DNA of 64,000 nucleotides, from positions 73,645 to 137,644 of the forward strand of contig MLAK01001160.1 of NCBI GenBank assembly GCA_001839685.1, given 5' to 3'. The position numbers and the translations under genes were made by a program. Under the pieces are notes generated by a model, which was not told the origin of the DNA, searched no databases, and saw nothing but the letters and a program-made list of their open reading frames with translations. Shown here in pieces: positions 36,101 through 43,845 of the stretch. Every line of letters begins with the position of its first letter. The first letter of the stretch is position 1. Source of the stretch: Tritrichomonas foetus (lineage: Eukaryota > Parabasalia > Tritrichomonadida > Tritrichomonadidae).

Positions 36101-39100
36101 AATGATCCATCAACATCATATAACTTCTCAGTTAAACGAGAAGTGAATAGGAATATCAAAAATTGCCCAAACCATCTCACTATAAATGTGAATGATTCAA
36201 TGCCTAACCCAAAGAACTTATTAGGTATAATTCTTTCTTCTAATTATTCCAATCAAATTGCATCAAGATTCTATATTAAAGGTGTTCTTGCGATTATTAG
36301 ACTTTTATTCCAAAAGAGTGAATGGGTTCAAATGGAATTTAATTCTGTTAAATTTATCCATATGCATATCATACAGAATCCATCTTTAATTAATTTTCAG
36401 CTGTATAAAGAATTATATCTTGTATTCAATGAAATCAACTATGAAAAACTCAAGATTGAATGGTTTGAAATTCTTCTCGTAAATATTTGGCTTTGGGGGC
36501 AAGCCACATATCAAGATTTGGTTCAAATTATTTCTCATTGGGGTAAAACATTAACATTCTCATATGACAAATTATTTATTGAAAAGAGTTACTTTTCAAC
36601 TTTATTGAGCCAATATAGACTACTTTTCTGTTTAGACGACGAAGCTGTTCAAAAAATTTTTGTTAACCAATTTCATGAAACCATAAAAGAAAAAGAAAGA
36701 AGTGAATTAAGCAATTTCTTCCTTGCTTTTGTTGGGCGAGTTGCTTTCTTAAGAATGGATAAGAGTGATGTTGACATTTTCTTCGATCATCTTTTCTCAA
36801 GTCCATCAAAGCAAACTTTATTAAATTTGTTTAATTTATTCTATGCATGCAGTGAAAATGTAGACACAACAAACCATTTTCAACATTTACTTAGTTTTTT
36901 AGGTGATGATGTTGATATTAATGAAGCAGTTATCATTGCGATTCATTACATGTTTGATAAAAAGAGTCCATTGCCACCAATAATTTCAGTTTTCGAAAAA
37001 CTAAACAACAAATCACCTGAATTATTTGAAAGGTTGTGTAAGAAGTTGCATTGTTATCCAAACTTAACACCATTTATGTGTCTCTTCGCAAGAGAACTTA
37101 ATAAAGTTCATGAACTTGCTGAATTATTATATAGGCAACAACAATTAATTGCACCATCGATAGTATCAAATGAATTCTGGTATATTTGGCCAGTAATGTT
37201 TGGTTTTTCGGCTGATAGAGAAGACGCTATAAAAATTTGCCACTTTATTGCTTATGCCATTTCAATTTCAGAAAACTTCAATCAAGATCTTCAATATACA
37301 GCAGTCATAATAAGCTTAGCAATGTTTGCAACAAAAGAAACAAACTTCCTTCGGCTATTCATTTCTTCATTTGATGCGATTGATAAAACAGATGAAAACA
37401 AGATCAAAGCTATTGTTGAACTTTGTTTCCATGTTTGTTTCTTCCACTTCCATGGGAAAATGTTTCATGACTTTGTCTTAGAGGAGTTCAACAAAGTTGT
37501 CCCAGAAAATGAAAAGATTACACAAAAAGAGCATCATGGAATCTTAGAGAATTTAGGAAGTTTGGATGATTTAAGAAAACTTGTTAAAATGTCTTACACA
37601 GCCATTAATTTAATGTTCCAGTTTAGAATCACACGTGATAAAAAGTGGAGTGATGCTCATTTTGCAGGAACTGCTACAAACTTTTTAACTAACTCTGCAT
37701 ATGAAAATGAATTGTTTATCCAAATATTCCAATATTTCACTGATCCTTTACTTCTTGGACAAAAGGAAACAATTCATAAAATTCAATCTGAACTTGATGA
37801 AGTCATTACTCGAGAATTTGCAGCTTATAGTTCAAGTGTTAAGGTTTGTTTCTCATCAATGATTCGATACTTGACGAAACTATTCAATACTATTAAAAAC
37901 AATGTTGCTAAAAATGAAAATCGTACAGATGCTATTATGAATAGACTAAGTAATGAAATTTGTAGGAATTCCAGTTTGAATACCAATATCATTAATAGGA
38001 ACAAACTTCGTCCTGATTCAACGTTCTGTGAATTTTTCACCCCAATGAAATTGAAGAGAAGCATACAAAGAAAAAAATACTTTAGACAAATTCTCCTTGG
38101 TGATGTCCAAAATGAATTTCAATGTAAATTAATCAAGAATAGTAATGAAAAACCATGTGTATTGAAAATCTATCAAAAATTCATCCAAATTGGTAAAAAG
38201 TTCATCGATAGCAATTCTTTATTGATGATTCTTTCAAGAAGAAGAAATGGGAAAGAATGCATGCTAGAATTCTTTATGTTAACTGGAACTTCTTTCTTGT
38301 TAGATTTTTCACCATCAGATACCACAAATATCGTAAAATCTCTACAAAAACTAAGTTTCCCAAATTTAACTACCTTTCAGAAAGGTAGTTCTTCTTCATT
38401 ATTTAATACCCAACCTACCAAACCATTATGGGAAAGTGGGCAAATCTCTAATTTCGAATATATTCTGTTATTAAACGTATTTAGCGGTCACTCTTACCAT
38501 GATAAAGCACTCGAACCTGTTATGCCGAAACTTGTTGAAAATGATGACATAACTAAAGTCATTAATATTGCACAAGGTTCAACATCAGTCCCAGTAAGCT
38601 ATTATTTACTTCCTGAACAAGAAAATGATCAAGGAAAGAAAGGAAAAAGAGATTATGAATTTTTATATAAACTCAGAAAGATGTTAGAATCTGATAGTAC
38701 TTCAATGAAAATTTGTACTTATATTGATAGTACTTTCGGTTATAAACTTCCTGGATCTACTCCATTTTCACAAGTTCTTAAAAAGAAACAACAGCCAAAG
38801 CATAGATATGTTCCTCAAAGAATTAAAGATAGTAAGTTCATTCGTCTAAAAACAAAAGTTTTATACGGTCTCTTTGCGAATCCATCAAAAACAGAAGGGG
38901 CAACATATCAATTATCAGTAATTTCAAATGATGGTTTGTACAAATTCATTAAAGTTGAAACAATTCCGACCCTAAAAATTGAAGCATTGGCAATTATTAA
39001 ATATGAACCCAATGATAGAACAGTCTACTCTGGATTCAATAAAAAAACATTTGTTTATAATCGAAAGAAAGCAATTCTGACAACCTTTAATGAAACAAAG

Positions 39101-39718
39101 AAAGAAGATGAATATTACTTCTTTAGTGAAACTGAATTTTTGGCATGTTGCGAATATAATTATATTTATTGTCCTAATATGTGTAGTATTGCTTCAAGAT
39201 CAACTCTTAATGGGCAAACCAGGATTCTTTGGAATTCTGACAACAGAATTGTTCATTTGGCAGCATCTTCACAATTCAAGATGTTTGCATTTGCAACAAT
39301 TCAGAATGATGTTTCAATTCATTCAATAAACACAGGGTGTGAAGTTTCAAGAGTTAACATCGAACATGAAATTGATTATTTGCTTATTACTCCACGCTGG
39401 GGATTTGTAATTGCGATGACTAAGCCTGAAGTTGTTGTTTTAGGCACAAATGGTGAAATCATTAAGAAAGTACCATTCAATGATACTTGTATTCATGCTT
39501 ACTCATTTGTACCAATTTCTGGATTTGATTATATTGTTTATCAAAATGACAAAATGCAGGTTTTCATGTTTGAAGCATTCTATCCTGATCAAAAGAAGCT
39601 TTTGATTGAAACAAATGAGATAATGAAGACTATTTTATACGATATTCATACTTCTTCTCTCCTAGTTTTATTCGCAAACGGACTTATACAAATGCTGCCA
39701 CTTAACTCAATCGAGTGA
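33149..39718 (+). CDS. BEACH-domain family protein with shortened BEACH core
   Basis: Very large protein (2189 residues) of the BEACH/LYST/neurobeachin class, whose members act in membrane traffic, lysosome size control and autophagy. The first 850 residues are helical, probably HEAT/armadillo-like. A beta-rich region at about 810-960 (FTVHMSINID, LTLSFGGYGHEY) fits the ConA-like domain of the family. A PH-BEACH-like module starts near 1640 (RKKYFRQILLGDVQNEFQCK). The BEACH start WESGQISNFEYILLLNVFSG (about 1761) and its end CTYIDSTFGYKLPG (about 1855-1865) are both recognisable. They are only about 105 residues apart, where about 280 is usual: the HYG...YS and DV.ELIPEF core blocks are not seen. 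WD40-like repeats follow to the C terminus. ATG at 33149; stop TGA. The frame is intact, so this is divergence, not decay. Confidence 0.82.
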   Translation: MINRLFSRESKPSEPAPLIDLLVYRSSIPFVHTDTPEAHLFEVIPQLDKSMLQKCKLDTSLLAKLQFTFRRSDIEAISRYVGENQPTEVSCFVILYHCLCWHYGSNDKQVDDFITVIKALNMIVKCSPTLTAIRNLVFLFFVRLAISPSSKFKITNEVYHYLVLHLRMNTTLDSSYFNLMILLFKQIMNSGNEEYINETYEAIIHLFNVNSPFFDFNSLPSFFPILNISALNSQSLMILSKLTTKSDSTVLVNAYKKIPPALVSKLSTFKINHEYTPGKTNIPKIQKIPEKRRVFLDFGFSADFQPLQFKEISDVYNITELLSDEAQALIYDLTPALNICSKEAQKMLISKSLDKLLKMQPDKNFYQIAAALFFIIQKLIDTEFLTMMIPVITKTIIFSQAFSLFDQIPKEINTLRNFVFHLIETIQPEQAVLLISSLKESPLILTECFARLLFNIHLYQVDLFITKEMMEIITETGLSLQALPPSDVCFRARNTFFAFMNELYQTPQTAYDCFKSQIFCENFLWYIYEQKLTNHILITIKNALAIIPQHSELKHLQIFLRELIINGDDKLSQTVLSWLIDALQNNPTIVYNFISLLEPLLTHVEKSKNAQILEDCLLLLVLATMTPAFKLSIQLYKQFARCIRCIFGDEPSPKIEWLLFGALSSSISDPPLYLIRIPTIIPLILTVFSSSSRIMKIIDKFSKLISYSEHNKRACQVGDLVFILSQLILSNHVHYSNYEFDFKVSEVDKERVIYPLIKLISISQSDNSIAQFYVNNLDNPTVAKFLMDLLSECVYSTKPHFPIGKMPPQFSVKGIYPEDLKNGFTVHMSINIDHNSVADSSKPVDIMRLTDSDESFLSIFLVNGGISTKFEGNGIRTTVPLVKTAESCTFVDYTFVFQILEDRVRISSYKNLDSLNDSDFCQFEFSSGELTLSFGGYGHEYPSIQQSAVVTNFQIFPSTNVNHIDIVKRTFVVENQALFTSNCVNDPSTSYNFSVKREVNRNIKNCPNHLTINVNDSMPNPKNLLGIILSSNYSNQIASRFYIKGVLAIIRLLFQKSEWVQMEFNSVKFIHMHIIQNPSLINFQLYKELYLVFNEINYEKLKIEWFEILLVNIWLWGQATYQDLVQIISHWGKTLTFSYDKLFIEKSYFSTLLSQYRLLFCLDDEAVQKIFVNQFHETIKEKERSELSNFFLAFVGRVAFLRMDKSDVDIFFDHLFSSPSKQTLLNLFNLFYACSENVDTTNHFQHLLSFLGDDVDINEAVIIAIHYMFDKKSPLPPIISVFEKLNNKSPELFERLCKKLHCYPNLTPFMCLFARELNKVHELAELLYRQQQLIAPSIVSNEFWYIWPVMFGFSADREDAIKICHFIAYAISISENFNQDLQYTAVIISLAMFATKETNFLRLFISSFDAIDKTDENKIKAIVELCFHVCFFHFHGKMFHDFVLEEFNKVVPENEKITQKEHHGILENLGSLDDLRKLVKMSYTAINLMFQFRITRDKKWSDAHFAGTATNFLTNSAYENELFIQIFQYFTDPLLLGQKETIHKIQSELDEVITREFAAYSSSVKVCFSSMIRYLTKLFNTIKNNVAKNENRTDAIMNRLSNEICRNSSLNTNIINRNKLRPDSTFCEFFTPMKLKRSIQRKKYFRQILLGDVQNEFQCKLIKNSNEKPCVLKIYQKFIQIGKKFIDSNSLLMILSRRRNGKECMLEFFMLTGTSFLLDFSPSDTTNIVKSLQKLSFPNLTTFQKGSSSSLFNTQPTKPLWESGQISNFEYILLLNVFSGHSYHDKALEPVMPKLVENDDITKVINIAQGSTSVPVSYYLLPEQENDQGKKGKRDYEFLYKLRKMLESDSTSMKICTYIDSTFGYKLPGSTPFSQVLKKKQQPKHRYVPQRIKDSKFIRLKTKVLYGLFANPSKTEGATYQLSVISNDGLYKFIKVETIPTLKIEALAIIKYEPNDRTVYSGFNKKTFVYNRKKAILTTFNETKKEDEYYFFSETEFLACCEYNYIYCPNMCSIASRSTLNGQTRILWNSDNRIVHLAASSQFKMFAFATIQNDVSIHSINTGCEVSRVNIEHEIDYLLITPRWGFVIAMTKPEVVVLGTNGEIIKKVPFNDTCIHAYSFVPISGFDYIVYQNDKMQVFMFEAFYPDQKKLLIETNEIMKTILYDIHTSSLLVLFANGLIQMLPLNSIE

Positions 39719-39881
39719 AAAGATGTTTTAATTATAAAATCAAATGTTATGTTTCATATTTGTTTCATCTTTGTTTATGATTCGTTGAATAACCACAAAA
39801 GTGAAGGACCAAAATTTTTTAAATAGCGGGGAAATTCTTTACTAAAATCATTATCATTTGTTTCTAATAAAAATATTCATT

Positions 39882-40595
39882 TTATACAATCTTGAGAACA
39901 TAATCAATGACTTCTTCTTGTGATGGAGATTTAGCTTGGTCAAAAATTGATTTTTCTTGAATTGGAACCATTTCTTTTGGCTTGAGTCCTCTTAAATATC
40001 GATACAATGATGAGTTTTTAACTCTATAAAACACAATCCCAAGTAAAATGGCAGCAAAGATAACTAAAATGTAAAACTTAATTGCATCCGGTCTCTTCCA
40101 GCGTGGTGTTGTATCTTCTTTGGGAATTTCTTTATCACCTTGCAAATTATGAACAGGATTAGCGTTTTGATTGGCAGGAACCAAAAATGAAAAATCTGGC
40201 GCGAAAATTGTCGAGTGCGTTGTCAAATATTTAGCGACTTGCCTGGCCCTGACTTCGCGCATTTTGTTCCCACGGTCTTCAAACTTCTCATGAATCTGCT
40301 TTTGAAGAAGGCGAGTTTGGAAGCGACACCACCTCTTTTTCATAGTGAGGCGATAATATCTGTTGAAGTAGATATGCAGCCGCAAAGTTCGTAATTTCTT
40401 TAACAAGTTTGAAATCTTTAAGAATTCGACGACTTCTTGCATTTCTACGTACTTTTTATATTGAAGGACGAATCTCATCCATAGAAATCGGGTGTGCTCT
40501 TTTGGTGAGTTTTCATGTTGAGATTCTGCGAGATATTGATTTATGTTTTCTGAAAGAAGAGAAAAGCTAAAATCGCAAATGTTTGGTTGTGTCAT
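39882..40595 (-). CDS. Unrecognised single-pass membrane protein
   Basis: A 237-residue protein with ATG at 40593-40595. The first 130 residues are helical and very basic (LRTLRLHIYFNRYYRLTMKKRWCRFQTRLLQKQ), followed by a Pro-containing linker. One clear hydrophobic span, IKFYILVIFAAILLGIVFYRV (about 171-191), is followed by a 45-residue tail. There is no signal peptide, so a signal-anchor or tail-type orientation is likely, with the basic N-terminal part cytosolic by the positive-inside rule. A peroxin-like or organelle-anchoring role could be imagined for such a layout, but no motif supports it. It is convergent with the BEACH gene and divergent from the helicase gene (291 bases apart). Confidence 0.7.
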   Translation of the reverse strand: MTQPNICDFSFSLLSENINQYLAESQHENSPKEHTRFLWMRFVLQYKKYVEMQEVVEFLKISNLLKKLRTLRLHIYFNRYYRLTMKKRWCRFQTRLLQKQIHEKFEDRGNKMREVRARQVAKYLTTHSTIFAPDFSFLVPANQNANPVHNLQGDKEIPKEDTTPRWKRPDAIKFYILVIFAAILLGIVFYRVKNSSLYRYLRGLKPKEMVPIQEKSIFDQAKSPSQEEVIDYVLKIV

Positions 40596-40701
40596 TAATA
40601 AATTATGTACGTTAAAAAAATAAGATAATGATCAACTTTTTGTAAGTTTATTTGTTTATTATATTCAAAGAAAGGTTTTCAGAACTAATTTGGCTAATTG
40701 T

Positions 40702-40902
40702 ATGAAAAAGTTTTCAATATTTCAAAAAGTTCATGACGAAGACAATTCAACTAAAAGTGAAGCAAGTTTGAATACTTTACATGAAAAAAGGGAAGTAAAT
40801 TATGATACTTCCTTTTTCCCTAGAATTTTTCAATTATTCAGACCATATAATCCCATAAAAAGTTTCCCAAAGGGAAATCTACATTCATGGAAAAAATGCT
40901 GA
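40702..40902 (+). CDS. Short frame overlapping the helicase start (uORF or frameshifted 5' part)
   Basis: ATG at 40702 opens 66 codons that end 16 bases inside the helicase gene, in a different frame. The peptide is polar (HDEDNSTKSEASLNTLHEKREVNY) and resembles the kind of disordered N terminus that helicases of this family carry. It may be a chance frame, an upstream frame, or the real N terminus separated by an indel. No splice signals of the trichomonad type (GTATGT...ACTAACACACAG) are visible in the region. Confidence 0.25.
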   Translation: MKKFSIFQKVHDEDNSTKSEASLNTLHEKREVNYDTSFFPRIFQLFRPYNPIKSFPKGNLHSWKKC

Positions 40903-43652
40903 AGTCTCGCCTCCATGCACCTATCATCGAAATACGACCATCTAATACATCTAGGCCACCAAGAAAAATAAAAAAGTTGAGACATACCCAAAAAACCGAA
41001 AGAATAATTCCAATCGAATATATAACCAACGCCGAATTTACAGAAGCCAGAATTCCGCCATTTCTGCAAAATTCATACCTCATCGGACAGCCACCACCTC
41101 GGATCACTTCACTTCGAGACTGGCAGAGAGATTTATTTCTATCGAAGGAATGGAAAGAAAATAGAAGCTCTATTGTTCTAGTTCCAACATCAGGTGGAAA
41201 AACTTTGGCAGCTGACGTTGCAATTGCGCAGCAGTTGGCGAGCGATGAAAATTCGAAAATAATATATGCGTTGCCTTTTGTTTCTCTTGCGTCGGAAAAA
41301 ACAAACGAGTTTAGATTCCGTTTCCCTGACTTTCACGTTCGTCCATTCTATCAAAACGTCGGTGGGCATGATTTTCGTCGTGGCTCAATTGCCATTTGCA
41401 CCTATGAAAAAGTTCACTCTCTTCTCAATTGTGCCATCAAAGATAATTACATTGAAAAATTCAAAACAGTGATTATTGATGAAATCCATATGATTGGTGA
41501 AGGTCAACGTGGAGCAATCATTGAAGCAATGATAGTTAAATTACTCCTTCTTCGACCTCGTGTTGATATTCGAATTATTGGATTAACAGCAACACTGAAC
41601 AAAGAAGATGCAAATCGACTCTCATGTTGGATAAATGGATTTACACATTTTTGTGCAGCAAGACCTTCTCGAATTAAGCATTACTATAAAGGAAGTGATG
41701 GTCAACTTTTTCTCAATGATGGCGGAAATAGCAAGCGTGTGGTAAAAATCCAAAGTATTGCAGAAGATGTAAAGCATATATTAAGTCCTATCAGAAATAG
41801 TTTAAAGCAGCATCCTTCATCAACAGTTCTTGTTTTTGTAAATACAAGGAAGCAAACTGTAACCGTAGCAAAATTTATTGCACATTATTTGTATTCTGAT
41901 AATTTATCAACAAATACCACAAACACAACCAGTATTAATCCTAATTCTTCATCAAACACAAATATTAATTCAAATCCTATTACAAATGCAAATCCTAAAA
42001 CAGATGCAGATACTGTTTTAACAAATTTCCATAATAATCATTCTGCTGTATCTTCACCATTACCTGAATCTATGTACAGGTCATCTAATTATATAAATGT
42101 GAATGGCTGTAATGATTTAAATAATATTAATTTACCCATTTTGAAGCCACCTGATCGAAGGATGCAATCAGCACGAGATTTTTTGGTACAACGATTGAGT
42201 AGAACCGAAACTGGGCTTGATGCCAGTCTTGGTGAATGTGTGAAAAATGGAGTGGCTTTTCATCATGCTGGAATGCTTCTTGAAGAAAGAAAATTAATTG
42301 AAGATGCAGCAAGAGACTCCACTATTTCTGTCATTGTTGCAACAACAACTTTGTCTGCTGGAATTAATATTCGAAGTGTAGCAAGAGTAATTATATATGA
42401 TATGTATCGAATGGGACCCAATAGAAAAAGGCAACTCATCCCTGCAGCTGTTTACACACAAATGGCGGGAAGAGCAGGTCGAGATGAATCACAAGGAGGA
42501 GATGTTTTTGTGTTAGGTCAATTTGGTGATGAACAAGAAAAAAATGATGCTTTAAAATTATCAACACAAAAACTAGATGATGTTCAACCACAACTTTTAC
42601 AAGAAGGAATTTCTGATCGATTCTTCTTACAATGTCTTGCAGCAGGCCTTCTTCCCCCTGAAGATGGTGCTTTGAAATTTGTTGAAACTTGTTTGGAATC
42701 ATTTATTAATGGAAATGAAGAAAGAAATAAAGAAATTGCCGAAAAGATTAAAGAAAGATTAAGAAAATATTCATTAATTATGAATGACTCCGATGTACCT
42801 ACAAGCTTAGGTCAAGCAATTGCAGGTTCTTCTTTATCAATTGAAGAAGGACTTGAATTAAAGGCTTCTATTAATCGCTTGCAAACCAACTTATGTCTTC
42901 GTGATGAAGTTCATTTATTATATCTGTGCGTTCCACCTAGTGCTGTTTCAATGGAATCGACACCGAGTTATGAAAGTGATATTTGGCATCAACTGCATAA
43001 TGAACATAAAGATGTGTTCAAATTGATTACAACGATGGATGGAAATGGCTTGGAAAGACATATTATCTTGACAATTCAAAATGGTGGTAAAAGAATGAAT
43101 AGATGTCAAATGGAGCATCGAGATCGTGAACTTGATCGATTTTTTTATGCTTGTCTACTTCAAAAATTGATTGCTGAAAAATCCGTAAATGAAATAGTTT
43201 CATTTTTTGGGGTAACTCGTGGTTCTGTTCAAGCTCTTCAAATGCAAGCTGCAACTTTTGCAGGTCAAAGTGTTAGATTTTGTGAAACAACAGGTTGTCA
43301 AACACTTGGAAAAGCTTTAAATACATTTAGAGAGCGTTTAAATTTTGGTGTTAAAAATGAATTACTTCCTTTAATGAAATTACAATCATGTAATCGATAT
43401 ATAGCACGAATCCTGGTGACAAATCGAATTCCATCACCAATAGAGCTATCTGAGTTAGATGAAGAAGAAATTGCACGAATCTTGGCATCAAAAAGAAATG
43501 CAGATTCACCATCAGAAAAGGAACTTGAAATAGCCAAAAGGTTGAAAAGTGAATCAAGGAAAGTTGCTAGAAGCCTGTTAATTATTGATGAATTACAAAG
43601 CAATGCTTTTTCCAGGCAATTAAATGATATATATGGACGAAAAAAATCATAA
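40887..43652 (+). CDS. HELQ-type superfamily 2 DNA helicase
   Basis: Predicted 3'-5' DNA helicase of the HELQ/Mus301/Hel308 family, used in strand-displacement at stalled forks and in double-strand-break repair. Motifs over 921 residues: DWQ Q-motif (about 78), Walker A PTSGGKT (from 100), ALPFVSLASEK (Ia), DEIHMIGEGQRGA (Walker B from 198), GLTATL (III), VFVNTRKQT (IV), ATTTLSAGINI (V) and QMAGRAGR (VI, from 525). Winged-helix and Sec63-like helical parts follow. PTSGGKT and HMIGEG..RG favour HELQ over POLQ, and no polymerase domain is attached. An Asn/Thr-rich insert (about 334-410) separates motif IV from V. ATG at 40887 gives a short N terminus; an upstream frame overlaps it. It is convergent with the DDB1-like gene. 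Confidence 0.9.
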   Translation: MEKMLKSRLHAPIIEIRPSNTSRPPRKIKKLRHTQKTERIIPIEYITNAEFTEARIPPFLQNSYLIGQPPPRITSLRDWQRDLFLSKEWKENRSSIVLVPTSGGKTLAADVAIAQQLASDENSKIIYALPFVSLASEKTNEFRFRFPDFHVRPFYQNVGGHDFRRGSIAICTYEKVHSLLNCAIKDNYIEKFKTVIIDEIHMIGEGQRGAIIEAMIVKLLLLRPRVDIRIIGLTATLNKEDANRLSCWINGFTHFCAARPSRIKHYYKGSDGQLFLNDGGNSKRVVKIQSIAEDVKHILSPIRNSLKQHPSSTVLVFVNTRKQTVTVAKFIAHYLYSDNLSTNTTNTTSINPNSSSNTNINSNPITNANPKTDADTVLTNFHNNHSAVSSPLPESMYRSSNYINVNGCNDLNNINLPILKPPDRRMQSARDFLVQRLSRTETGLDASLGECVKNGVAFHHAGMLLEERKLIEDAARDSTISVIVATTTLSAGINIRSVARVIIYDMYRMGPNRKRQLIPAAVYTQMAGRAGRDESQGGDVFVLGQFGDEQEKNDALKLSTQKLDDVQPQLLQEGISDRFFLQCLAAGLLPPEDGALKFVETCLESFINGNEERNKEIAEKIKERLRKYSLIMNDSDVPTSLGQAIAGSSLSIEEGLELKASINRLQTNLCLRDEVHLLYLCVPPSAVSMESTPSYESDIWHQLHNEHKDVFKLITTMDGNGLERHIILTIQNGGKRMNRCQMEHRDRELDRFFYACLLQKLIAEKSVNEIVSFFGVTRGSVQALQMQAATFAGQSVRFCETTGCQTLGKALNTFRERLNFGVKNELLPLMKLQSCNRYIARILVTNRIPSPIELSELDEEEIARILASKRNADSPSEKELEIAKRLKSESRKVARSLLIIDELQSNAFSRQLNDIYGRKKS

Positions 43653-43845
43653 GGGTAATTCATAACATATTATTTGTTGAAATAAGATATTCTGTGAATT
43701 TTACTAAACAATGTTTGTATTCGAATTAACTGTTTTCTTATTTTCATTGATTGAATGAAAGGTTGAATGAGAATATTAAAGTAGAAGAATATTTATGACT
43801 TTATTAAAATAAACATTAATATTTTATATATCTCAAAAAATGAGA

